Below the pieces are notes generated by a model, which worked only from the letters and a program-made list of their open reading frames with translations, ran no database searches and had not been told where the DNA came from. From NCBI GenBank assembly GCA_025934595.1, contig JAICXU010000225.1:1-6071 (forward strand): DNA of 6,071 nt, read 5' to 3'. A program made the translations under genes and the position numbers. Of this stretch, positions 1 through 5,604 are shown piece by piece. Position 1 is the first letter of the stretch; the number at the start of each line of letters is the position of its first letter. The stretch comes from Polyangiaceae bacterium (GTDB taxonomy: Bacteria > Myxococcota_A > Polyangia > Polyangiales > Polyangiaceae).

Positions 1-58
1 CCATCGTCGCGAGGGTGGCCATCGCGAAAACGATCGGAACGACGTGAATGCGCCTCAT
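1..58 (-). CDS. Start of a probable exported protein (partial, runs off the window)
   Basis: Only the first 19 codons are visible. They read MRRIHVVPIVFAMATLATM: two arginines at positions 2-3, then a hydrophobic run, which is the n-region and h-region pattern of a Sec signal peptide or signal anchor. The ATG at 58-56 shares an ATGA with the kinase stop codon (57-55), a 4-bp overlap typical of translational coupling in an operon. Upstream of the ATG there is only a weak purine stretch (GAAGAAA), so initiation probably depends on ribosomes finishing the kinase gene. I infer a secreted or membrane protein made together with the kinase. Its function cannot be told from 19 residues, and no signal peptidase site is visible inside the window. 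Confidence 0.62.
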   Translation of the reverse strand, partial: MRRIHVVPIVFAMATLATM

Positions 59-1782
59 AGACATTGTTTCTTCGGGACGCGAACGCCCGTCGCGTCGATG
101 GTATACGGAGGGTCGCAATCTTTCTTGTTTTTGGCTGTATTTCGATGCGGTATCGACGTGCCGTGCGACGTCGCGGCCGCGGTCGGCGCGGGAATCGTAG
201 TGGCGGCGGTGGTGTCCGCTGCGACGACGTTCGGCGACGTCGCCGGCGGGCTCGGCGTCGAGGTCGAGCTCGGAACGGGAAGCGTATCGATCGAAATATG
301 GGGCGCGGTCGACGTGTTCGCAGCGACGGTCGGGGGTGGCGCCGCATGGACTGCGGTTTTGGGGGCGCACGAGTGGCCCGCGAGCACGAGGATGCCGGCC
401 GCGACCAAGCCGAGCCCGGCGATGCGCCCGGCGGTTTTTCGTTTCGACGGCGCGCCTGCGACGACGAGCGGCGCTTCGGTTTCGTCCGCGCTTGCGGGCG
501 AGACCTCTTTTCCAGCCAAGAGGGACGCTGACTGCGGAGGCAAAATATCGCTGGCCGAGATCTCCGACGAAGGCGTAGGCGGCGTTACGCCACGATTCTC
601 GGCCGGCTGTTTCGTCGGTGTGAGTGAGGAGTCGTCGACGAGGGAAGGGATTCTGCGTTCGTCGCTTTTCGCGTCCGTTTTTTCGCTCGGCTTGGCGGGC
701 GGGCGCGCCGCCTTCGCCGCATCCGTTTCGGTTTTGCTGCCGCGGATGGCGGGCAATCGAAAATCGCTCGTCCCCATCGTCGGCGCGGCTCGGCCTTCGA
801 TCTTCGCGATCGTCTCTGCGCGATCTTTGAGCTGGATGCCGGCGACCTTCGCGACCCACTCTCCGATTTGACGCGGCGTCGCCGGCGGAATGGCTCGTTC
901 GAGCTCCGTCGCCATCTCACGTGCCGTCGCATAGCGATCGTTCGGCGAGCGCGCGAGCGCCTTCATCGTGATCTGGTCGAGCTCCTCCGGCGTCGACGGA
1001 GCGACGCTGCTCGGCGGCTTGATCTCGCCCGCCAAAATCGCGCCGACGAGCGCGCCGACCTCTTGCGAAGCGTAGAGGCGCTGTCCGGTGAGCCCCTCCC
1101 AGAGCATCACGCCGGTCGCGTACACGTCCGCGCGTCGATCGACGAGCCCGGTGCTCACTTGCTCCGGCGCCATGTAACTGAGCTTTCCTTTGAGCTTGCC
1201 GTCTTGTGTCGAAAGGTGGACGCGTTGCGATGCTTTCGCGACTCCGAAATCCAAGAGCCGCGCCACGCCGTCGATTCCGAGGAGCACGTTCTGCGGCGAG
1301 ACGTCGCGGTGCACGATGTCGAGCGGTGTTCCCGTATCCGAGCGCGCTTCGTGCGCCGCGTCGAGGCCGTAGAGAACGTTCGCGATGATGCTCACGAAAA
1401 TGCGACGTGGGATCGGCGTCTTCGTCTTCGCCGCTTCCTTGAACAGCGTGAACAGCGACTCGCCGTGCACGTAATCCATGATGAGAAAGAGCTCGCCTTC
1501 GGACGCGACGACGTCGAGCACCGACACCACGTTCGGATGTTGGATGCGCGCGGCGAGCCGCGCCTCGTCGAGGAACATCGACACGAACTCGGGGTCGCGT
1601 GAAAATTGCGCGTGCAGCTTTTTGATCGCGACGGTACGCGCGAAACCGGCAGGCCCGTGCAGGCGCCCGAGATGGACCGTGGCCATTCCTCCGTGCCCGA
1701 TCTCGCGGAACAGGAGATACCGGCCGATGTTACGCGGCGGTTCCAGCAGGTCGGCCCCTGACACAGGGTGAAAATGTACCAC
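55..1782 (-). CDS. Transmembrane Ser/Thr protein kinase (Hanks type) with a periplasmic Pro/Thr-rich tail
   Basis: A 575-residue eukaryotic-like kinase that phosphorylates proteins on Ser/Thr in the cytoplasm. The kinase domain spans about residues 20-296. It has the glycine loop IGHGGMATV (28-36), the ATP-binding Lys54 in VAIKK, the alpha-C Glu73, catalytic loop HRDVSPQN (158-165, Asp160), DFG (178-180), APE (205-207) and Asp219 in the ADVYATG segment. Ser162 stands where the usual HRDxKxxN lysine would be, a variant frequent in myxobacterial kinases. Residues 302-330 form a short helical segment, followed by a low-complexity Pro/Ala/Ser/Thr linker. KRK (447-449) precedes one membrane helix (about 451-469). 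About 105 residues then lie outside the membrane, rich in Pro/Thr/Ala and ending with Cys556 and Cys574; Cys472 sits just after the helix. No PASTA, TPR or other named sensor domain is recognisable. The start is GTG, with an in-frame TAA only three codons upstream. The nearest good Shine-Dalgarno (GGAGG, 1802-1806) is 19 nt away, which is too far, so the exact start is less certain than the identity. It lies 36 bp after the 112-residue gene and overlaps the next gene by 4 bp. Confidence 0.97.
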   Translation of the reverse strand: MVHFHPVSGADLLEPPRNIGRYLLFREIGHGGMATVHLGRLHGPAGFARTVAIKKLHAQFSRDPEFVSMFLDEARLAARIQHPNVVSVLDVVASEGELFLIMDYVHGESLFTLFKEAAKTKTPIPRRIFVSIIANVLYGLDAAHEARSDTGTPLDIVHRDVSPQNVLLGIDGVARLLDFGVAKASQRVHLSTQDGKLKGKLSYMAPEQVSTGLVDRRADVYATGVMLWEGLTGQRLYASQEVGALVGAILAGEIKPPSSVAPSTPEELDQITMKALARSPNDRYATAREMATELERAIPPATPRQIGEWVAKVAGIQLKDRAETIAKIEGRAAPTMGTSDFRLPAIRGSKTETDAAKAARPPAKPSEKTDAKSDERRIPSLVDDSSLTPTKQPAENRGVTPPTPSSEISASDILPPQSASLLAGKEVSPASADETEAPLVVAGAPSKRKTAGRIAGLGLVAAGILVLAGHSCAPKTAVHAAPPPTVAANTSTAPHISIDTLPVPSSTSTPSPPATSPNVVAADTTAATTIPAPTAAATSHGTSIPHRNTAKNKKDCDPPYTIDATGVRVPKKQCL

Positions 1783-1818
1783 GGAGCTTTACCGCGACGT
1801 GCCTCCAAATCCGAGACT

Positions 1819-2157
1819 CTACTCTGCGGCGCTCGGCCTCGAACGATGCGTGAAATCGCGCAGCGCGCCGAGCACCCGACGAACCGTGACTTCGTCGAGC
1901 TCGGTTTCGCGCACCACGAACTCACGAACGAGCTTGGGGCTCACGTAACCGCACGAGATGACATCGGGTGGGAAGAGCGACGGGTGCTTCGCGCGCATAT
2001 AGGTGCCGCGTGCGGCGTCGAGCGGTGACACGACGTCGTTCATTCCCACACTGATGCGATAGAGATCGTGCGCGCGAAGGGCCGCTGTGACTGTGACGCG
2101 ATCGAGCTGCGTAGTCGTACAAACGAACTCGAGGAGCTCGTTTGGTACTGGGCTCAT
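1819..2157 (-). CDS. Conserved-looking 112-residue protein with an internal duplication, function unknown
   Basis: A small soluble protein starting MSPVPNELLEF, with no signal peptide or membrane segment, so probably cytoplasmic. I do not recognise the family. Residues 5-33 and 74-102 are two copies of one unit: they align without gaps over 29 positions with about 12 identities, including P, EFV, T, LD, VTV, L and A. The pattern (helix, turn at LD, then VTVxxxL helix) resembles a small helix-turn-helix or HU-like N-terminal helical pair, so DNA or protein binding is possible, but this is inference. A linker rich in aromatic residues and prolines (34-73) joins the copies. The ATG at 2157 shares an ATGA with the stop of the upstream cysteine-rich gene, which strongly favours this start over one 23 codons earlier inside that gene. 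The Shine-Dalgarno is weak, consistent with translational coupling. The kinase gene begins 36 bp after its TAG stop. Confidence 0.8.
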   Translation of the reverse strand: MSPVPNELLEFVCTTTQLDRVTVTAALRAHDLYRISVGMNDVVSPLDAARGTYMRAKHPSLFPPDVISCGYVSPKLVREFVVRETELDEVTVRRVLGALRDFTHRSRPSAAE

Positions 2158-3611
2158 CTCGGCGGAATCTGACACGAGCCGCTCGTGCAGGGAACGCCGT
2201 TGCAGCAATCCGAGCTCTGCGTGCACGACTGTCCGTACGCAGCGCAGGACCCGCTGCCGCCGTCAGGCGATGACGTCGAGCCGCCGCACGTTCCGCTGGT
2301 CGATCCCGGCGGCACGTTGCAGTTCAAACCGTCGCAGCAATCGGCGGTCGTCGTGCAAGGACCCGCGGACGGGCTGCACGTGACCGGATTGCAAACGAGC
2401 GTGCCGGTGCTGTCGGGCAAGCACTTGCCGCCGCAGCAGTCACCGTCGAATGCGCACTCGCCGCTCGTCGGAACGCACGGCAAGACGCCGGCGTCGCCGC
2501 CGACGACGTGGCAGCGCGGAACGCCGATCGCATCGAGCTCGCAATCGGTCCTCGAGCCGAGGTGATCGCAGCAGTTGTTCTCTTCCGAGGAGTTGCCGCA
2601 GATGTAGCCATTGTCCTTGAAGTGGCAGACGTTGCCTTCCGGATTGCAGGAGTTGCTCGCGCTTCCTGCCGTGGGTGATGCGCAGTAACCGATGCTCGCG
2701 CCCGCGGCCTTCAAGCACTGCACCGTGGTTGCTCCCGGCAACGGCACGCCGCCATCCGGGTACGGCGCTTCACCGCCGCAGCAATCGTTGTCCTTCGTGC
2801 AGAGATCGCCTTCGACGTGGCAGCCGTTCGCGGGCTGACAAATGAAGACGCCCGTCGGAGCGAACGGAGCGCAGAGTCGGCTGCAGCAATCGAGGCAGCC
2901 CGCGCCGCCGTCGTTCGTTCCGCCGCCGCACACGGTGCCGTCGGTGCCGCCGGAGCAATTGTTCCTGCCGAGGCTCGGGAGCGCCGCGCACGTGCCGAGC
3001 GTCGAGCCCGCCGCGATCGTGCAGGTTCCCGTGCAGCAGTCGCTCGACTTCGCGCAGACGTCGCCTGCTTGCGTGCAGAACGAAGCCGTCAGCTGACAGA
3101 CGCCGCCCGAGCAGAGCGTCGAGCAACATCCCTCGCCGCCGGCCGTGCATGCATTGCCCGCCGTGAGACACGTGGTGTTGAGCGGCGTGCACGTGCCGCC
3201 GCTTCCGCACGTTCCGCTGCAGCATTGATCGTTCGAGGTGCACTTTTGGTTGTCCGACGTGCACTCGGTGGCGCTGCATTTTCCGCTGACGCAGCTGAGT
3301 GAGCAGCAATCCGTTGCCACGCTACAAGCGCCATTTGCCGCCGTACATGAGCCGCCGACGACGGCGCCGCCGCACGTGTGGGTTGCCGAGTCGCAAACAT
3401 TGGAGCAGCAGTCGGAGTTGTTGGTGCAGGCCGAGGACTGCGCGGCGCATATGCCGCTGCCGTCCACGTTGCTGCCGTCGCCTCCGCCGCCGTCGGCCGG
3501 GTTGACGCCGCTATCGTCGCCGCCGCACGCGATCATGATGCCGCTGCCCGTGAGCAAGAGACCCGAAAGAACAGCCAGTGCTTTCCACGTGGTGAGCGCG
3601 CTTCGCGGCAT
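2154..3611 (-). CDS. Surface lipoprotein with eleven tandem six-cysteine (knottin-framework) repeats
   Basis: A 485-residue exported protein. It has a lipoprotein signal peptide (Arg3 and Lys10, hydrophobic 11-27, lipobox MIAC with Cys29; +2 is Gly, so outer-membrane sorting would be expected if a Lol-type rule applies), then an Asp/Gly-rich linker (31-54). The rest is eleven cysteine units, beginning at residues 55, 89, 117, 148, 179, 219, 264, 322, 379, 412 and 456. The common spacing is C-x6-C-x5-CC-x3/4-C-x4 to x10-C. Units 6 and 8 carry a seventh Cys, and unit 7 has a 20-residue insertion after its CC pair. The framework matches inhibitor-cystine-knot peptides, and some databases label similar bacterial stretches dickkopf-like. 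Function is unknown; stable disulfide-bonded modules for binding or adhesion are plausible. The start is the ATG at 3611, six nt after a perfect AGGAGG. A TTG 36 codons earlier is also open, but it would put a charged stretch before the signal peptide. The stop overlaps the next gene by 4 bp. Confidence 0.92.
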   Translation of the reverse strand: MPRSALTTWKALAVLSGLLLTGSGIMIACGGDDSGVNPADGGGGDGSNVDGSGICAAQSSACTNNSDCCSNVCDSATHTCGGAVVGGSCTAANGACSVATDCCSLSCVSGKCSATECTSDNQKCTSNDQCCSGTCGSGGTCTPLNTTCLTAGNACTAGGEGCCSTLCSGGVCQLTASFCTQAGDVCAKSSDCCTGTCTIAAGSTLGTCAALPSLGRNNCSGGTDGTVCGGGTNDGGAGCLDCCSRLCAPFAPTGVFICQPANGCHVEGDLCTKDNDCCGGEAPYPDGGVPLPGATTVQCLKAAGASIGYCASPTAGSASNSCNPEGNVCHFKDNGYICGNSSEENNCCDHLGSRTDCELDAIGVPRCHVVGGDAGVLPCVPTSGECAFDGDCCGGKCLPDSTGTLVCNPVTCSPSAGPCTTTADCCDGLNCNVPPGSTSGTCGGSTSSPDGGSGSCAAYGQSCTQSSDCCNGVPCTSGSCQIPPR

Positions 3612-3617
3612 GAGAGA

Positions 3618-3623
3618 CCTCCT
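3618..3623 (-). promoter_or_regulatory. Strong Shine-Dalgarno of the eleven-repeat lipoprotein gene
   Basis: Read on the minus strand this is AGGAGG followed by T, six bases before the ATG at 3611. It is the best ribosome binding site in the window and decides the start codon in favour of MPRSALTTW, which places a proper signal peptide at the N-terminus. Confidence 0.85.
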
Positions 3624-3713
3624 AGGCAAAGGCGGAAAAATACCTTCGGATGGATTGTCGCCCGGAAACTGGCGAATCAGGCAAAATAAATCACCTGCTT
3701 TTTTTTCTCGCGC

Positions 3714-3728
3714 GCCCAAGCATTGGGC
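3714..3728 (-). repeat. Perfect hairpin: 6-bp stem, 3-nt loop
   Basis: The sequence GCCCAA-gca-TTGGGC folds on either strand. On the coding (minus) strand it is followed by GCGCGAG and then eight A, not T, so it lacks the U-tract of a rho-independent terminator. It could be a weak pause, a processing site or a protein-binding palindrome between the two cysteine-rich genes, or it may be incidental. Confidence 0.45.
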
Positions 3729-3757
3729 AGCTCCACGTACATGTCGCGCATGGCGTG

Positions 3758-3770
3758 TGACGGCCCGTCA
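3758..3770. repeat. 13-bp palindrome TGACGG-c-CCGTCA
   Basis: A perfect 6-bp inverted repeat with a single central base. It lies 14 bp after the stop codon of the seven-repeat gene and before the AT-rich island. Its size and symmetry would suit a dimeric regulator operator or a short hairpin, but no second copy was noticed in the window. Confidence 0.35.
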
Positions 3771-3783
3771 TCGTCAGGACGCA

Positions 3784-4389
3784 TTAGTTGAACGCAGGGG
3801 GATTGATGCACGCTTCGCTCAGCGGATCGCACGATGGCGCTCCGGGCGGACAGTCGGCGTTGGACACGCACCTCACACACCGACCGGTCAATGGGCTGCA
3901 ACGCGGCGTTCCGGAATGGCAGTCCGAGTCCACGACGCACTCGACGCATGTGCCGTTCGCGACGTCGCATCGGCGCCCGTCACAATCGGCGTCTTGCGTA
4001 CAGACCACGCAAAGGCCGCGGGCGGTATCGCAGATCTTCGCGTCGCCCACGCATTCACCGCCGTCGACGCATTCTGCGATGCAGGATCTCGAAGTGGGCT
4101 CGCACATGAACCCCGGTGAGCAGTCGGCGCTCGAGCCGCAAGCCACACAAATGCGGAGCGTCGCGTCGCAATGCGGAGCCGTGCCATCGGTGCATTGCTC
4201 GCTCGTGACGCAAGCCACGCATTGACCGCTCTCGGGATCGCAATGAAACGATCCGCCGCAATTCGAGTCGGTCGCGCACTTTCCGATCGAGGCGTCGACG
4301 TTCGTTTCTCCGAGTCGAATCTCGCCGTCGCAGCGGACGAGTAAAATCAAGAGCGCGCCCCCGATGACGCCTGCTGCTTTCTCAATCAC
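3784..4389 (-). CDS. Putative lipoprotein with seven tandem four-cysteine repeats
   Basis: A 201-residue protein with a short N-terminal export signal (Lys4, hydrophobic 5-18) ending at LVRC, Cys20. The Arg just before that Cys is unusual for a lipobox, which normally has Gly, Ala or Ser there, so lipidation is likely but not certain. From residue 38 on there are seven units of C-x5-C-x4 to x7-C-x6-C, starting at Cys38, 60, 84, 107, 130, 151 and 174, mostly joined by two residues so that units read CxxC end to end. A DC pair usually marks the second Cys. This resembles the short disulfide repeats common in myxobacterial secreted proteins. The role is unknown; an extracellular or periplasmic binding or structural part is plausible. 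The start is GTG, the first possible codon after an in-frame TGA six codons upstream, and no clear Shine-Dalgarno precedes it. It follows the FecR-like gene by 51 bp, so the two are probably co-transcribed. Confidence 0.85.
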   Translation of the reverse strand: MIEKAAGVIGGALLILLVRCDGEIRLGETNVDASIGKCATDSNCGGSFHCDPESGQCVACVTSEQCTDGTAPHCDATLRICVACGSSADCSPGFMCEPTSRSCIAECVDGGECVGDAKICDTARGLCVVCTQDADCDGRRCDVANGTCVECVVDSDCHSGTPRCSPLTGRCVRCVSNADCPPGAPSCDPLSEACINPPAFN

Positions 4390-4440
4390 GGCGCGCCCAC
4401 GGGCTCACGACGACGCACACGAGCCGGTGCGCTCGTAAAA

Positions 4441-5604
4441 TCACGGCCCTGCGATCTCAGTGGCCTCGTCGCGCGCGAATCCGTGGGGATACCTCGAGAG
4501 GTAAGCTTGCGCCGCTTCGCGCGCGCGATCGTGATCTTGGCTCGCCAAGATGCGCATGCGTTCCACCGTAGCGCTTTCGGCGAGCCAGCTCGAAGGATAC
4601 TTCGCGACGAACTCACGATAGAGCGAGAGCGCACCCGTGACGTCGCCTTTTCGCTTGGCCGCCGTCGCCTCGCCGTACAGCTGATTTTGCGCCGCGAGCT
4701 CCGACGCCGAGGTGGGCCTCGCGGTCGCGGGCGCCGGATGATTCGATCCCGCGTTCGCGGCCCCATTCGAGCCCGCGTTCGTGGCGGCACCCGTGAGAAG
4801 AGGCGAAGCTTGCGTGGAAGGCGTGACGGTGGCGAGAACGGGAGCTTCTTGCGCGCGCGCGGCGCATTCCGCCGGCCAGCTCGTTCCGGCGGGAACGCGC
4901 GACTCGCCACCTTTCGCGCGCACGACGACGGTGCCTTCCGAGACGTACACGCGCGTCCGCGTACCCGCGCTGCATGCATCCGACGGTGGCACGACGGCGA
5001 CGCGGAACGACGTGCCGCGAACCTCCACCTCGGCGTCGGGCGTGCGCACGATGAAGCGCTCGTTCGCCGCGAGCTTCGCGACGTCGGCGCGGATCGAGCC
5101 GGTGCGAAGATCGAAAATCTGCGATGCGTCTTGCTCGACGACGCTCATGTCTGCGCCGGACTCCACGATGAGATGGCTGCCCGTCGACAAGCTCACGGCC
5201 GCGCGACCGTCGGCCGAAGCGACCACGCGATCGCCTGCAAAAATAGCGCTTCCGCCCTCGAGCGAGGCCTCATGGCCTTCGTGCAATAGAACGACACCGC
5301 CCGCGACGGCGTGTCCGGTGACGGTGACTTGCGCGGCGACGGTCGCGGCAGGTGCGGCGGCGCCGATCTCGCTCGAGTGTTGAATCCACGCGCGCGCACC
5401 GAACGCGACGAGCATGCCCGCCGCCGCGGCGGAGATCGTGAACGCGAGCTTTCGTGCCCTTCGTTTGCGGCCTTGCCTCGCGATCGTCATCACGAGCGCG
5501 GAGGTCGTATGGAGCTCGACCTCGGCGGAAGGCGGATCGATCGTGACGTGCTCTTTTCCGAGCAGGTCGGTGGCGAGACGAGCGAGGCGCGACTCGTTCT
5601 TCAT
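4441..5604 (-). CDS. FecR-domain membrane protein with a C-terminal TPR-like region, probable sigma-factor partner
   Basis: A 387-residue single-pass membrane protein. Residues 1-52 are cytoplasmic and end in a basic stretch (RQGRKRRARK), the membrane helix is about 53-70, and the remainder is periplasmic. A FecR-type domain covers about 118-230, with the usual GDRV, DLRTGSIRADV, FIVRTPDAEVEVRGTSF and VYVSEGTVVV segments. Cys211 and Cys247 could form a disulfide. A Ala/Asn/Gly/Ser linker (about 262-300) leads to two helical hairpins (about 304-378) with TPR or YbgF-like spacing, including ALSLYREFVAKYPSS and AAQAYLSRYPHG. In FecR-family systems such a protein transmits an envelope signal to an ECF sigma factor, and this is the expected role here. 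I see no zinc-binding anti-sigma motif in the cytoplasmic part. The ATG at 5604 shares an ATGA with the sigma-factor stop and follows AGGAGG (5609-5614) at 4 nt. The same frame stays open further upstream, but that region is the sigma gene read out of frame. Confidence 0.92.
   Translation of the reverse strand: MKNESRLARLATDLLGKEHVTIDPPSAEVELHTTSALVMTIARQGRKRRARKLAFTISAAAAGMLVAFGARAWIQHSSEIGAAAPAATVAAQVTVTGHAVAGGVVLLHEGHEASLEGGSAIFAGDRVVASADGRAAVSLSTGSHLIVESGADMSVVEQDASQIFDLRTGSIRADVAKLAANERFIVRTPDAEVEVRGTSFRVAVVPPSDACSAGTRTRVYVSEGTVVVRAKGGESRVPAGTSWPAECAARAQEAPVLATVTPSTQASPLLTGAATNAGSNGAANAGSNHPAPATARPTSASELAAQNQLYGEATAAKRKGDVTGALSLYREFVAKYPSSWLAESATVERMRILASQDHDRAREAAQAYLSRYPHGFARDEATEIAGP
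4741..4785. repeat. Direct repeat within the FecR-like gene linker
   Basis: Two 21-bp copies (4741-4761 and 4765-4785) differ at two positions and are spaced by 24 bp, exactly eight codons. They encode a doubled NAGSN motif in the flexible linker between the FecR domain and the TPR-like end. In-frame spacing suggests a small tandem duplication in a tolerant linker. Confidence 0.6.

Larger units (their letters stand above)
3612..3783 (-). promoter_or_regulatory. Intergenic gap, likely leader or promoter region of the eleven-repeat lipoprotein gene
   Basis: This 172-bp gap is the longest non-coding stretch of the window. It contains an AT-rich island (3681-3706, including A8 when read on the minus strand) that stands out from the GC-rich surroundings. 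Candidate sigma-70-like pieces downstream of it (TTGCCT, then GACAAT about 19 bp later) are poor matches, and I see no convincing GGAAC-type ECF -35 element. A promoter is inferred from position, AT content and the strong ribosome binding site that follows; the exact boxes are not supported. Confidence 0.35.

Noticed and set aside
44..871. Long plus-strand open frame opposite the kinase C-terminal half
   Set aside because: It is antisense to a well-supported kinase gene. Its Ala/Val/Gly-rich composition is what high GC content produces opposite the Pro/Ala/Thr codons, and it shows no domain.
2160..3460. Repeated plus-strand gcagca words spaced along the lipoprotein gene as a CRISPR or DNA repeat array
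   Set aside because: They are the reverse complement of the Cys-Cys codon pairs in the eleven protein repeats; spacing varies and the DNA between them is not conserved.
3612..3719. TTG start at 3719 for the eleven-repeat lipoprotein
   Set aside because: It adds 36 residues before a complete signal peptide and passes through the AT-rich gap, while the ATG at 3611 has a perfect Shine-Dalgarno.
3699..3728. Rho-independent terminator from the hairpin and T8 run
   Set aside because: The T run lies 5' of the hairpin on the plus strand, and on the minus strand the hairpin is followed by A8, so neither strand has stem followed by U-tract.
3238..4119. Plus-strand open frame of 293 codons spanning both cysteine-rich genes and the gap
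   Set aside because: It crosses two supported genes and the intergenic region, its His/Gln/Ser-rich start mirrors the cysteine codons of the opposite strand, and no motif is recognisable.
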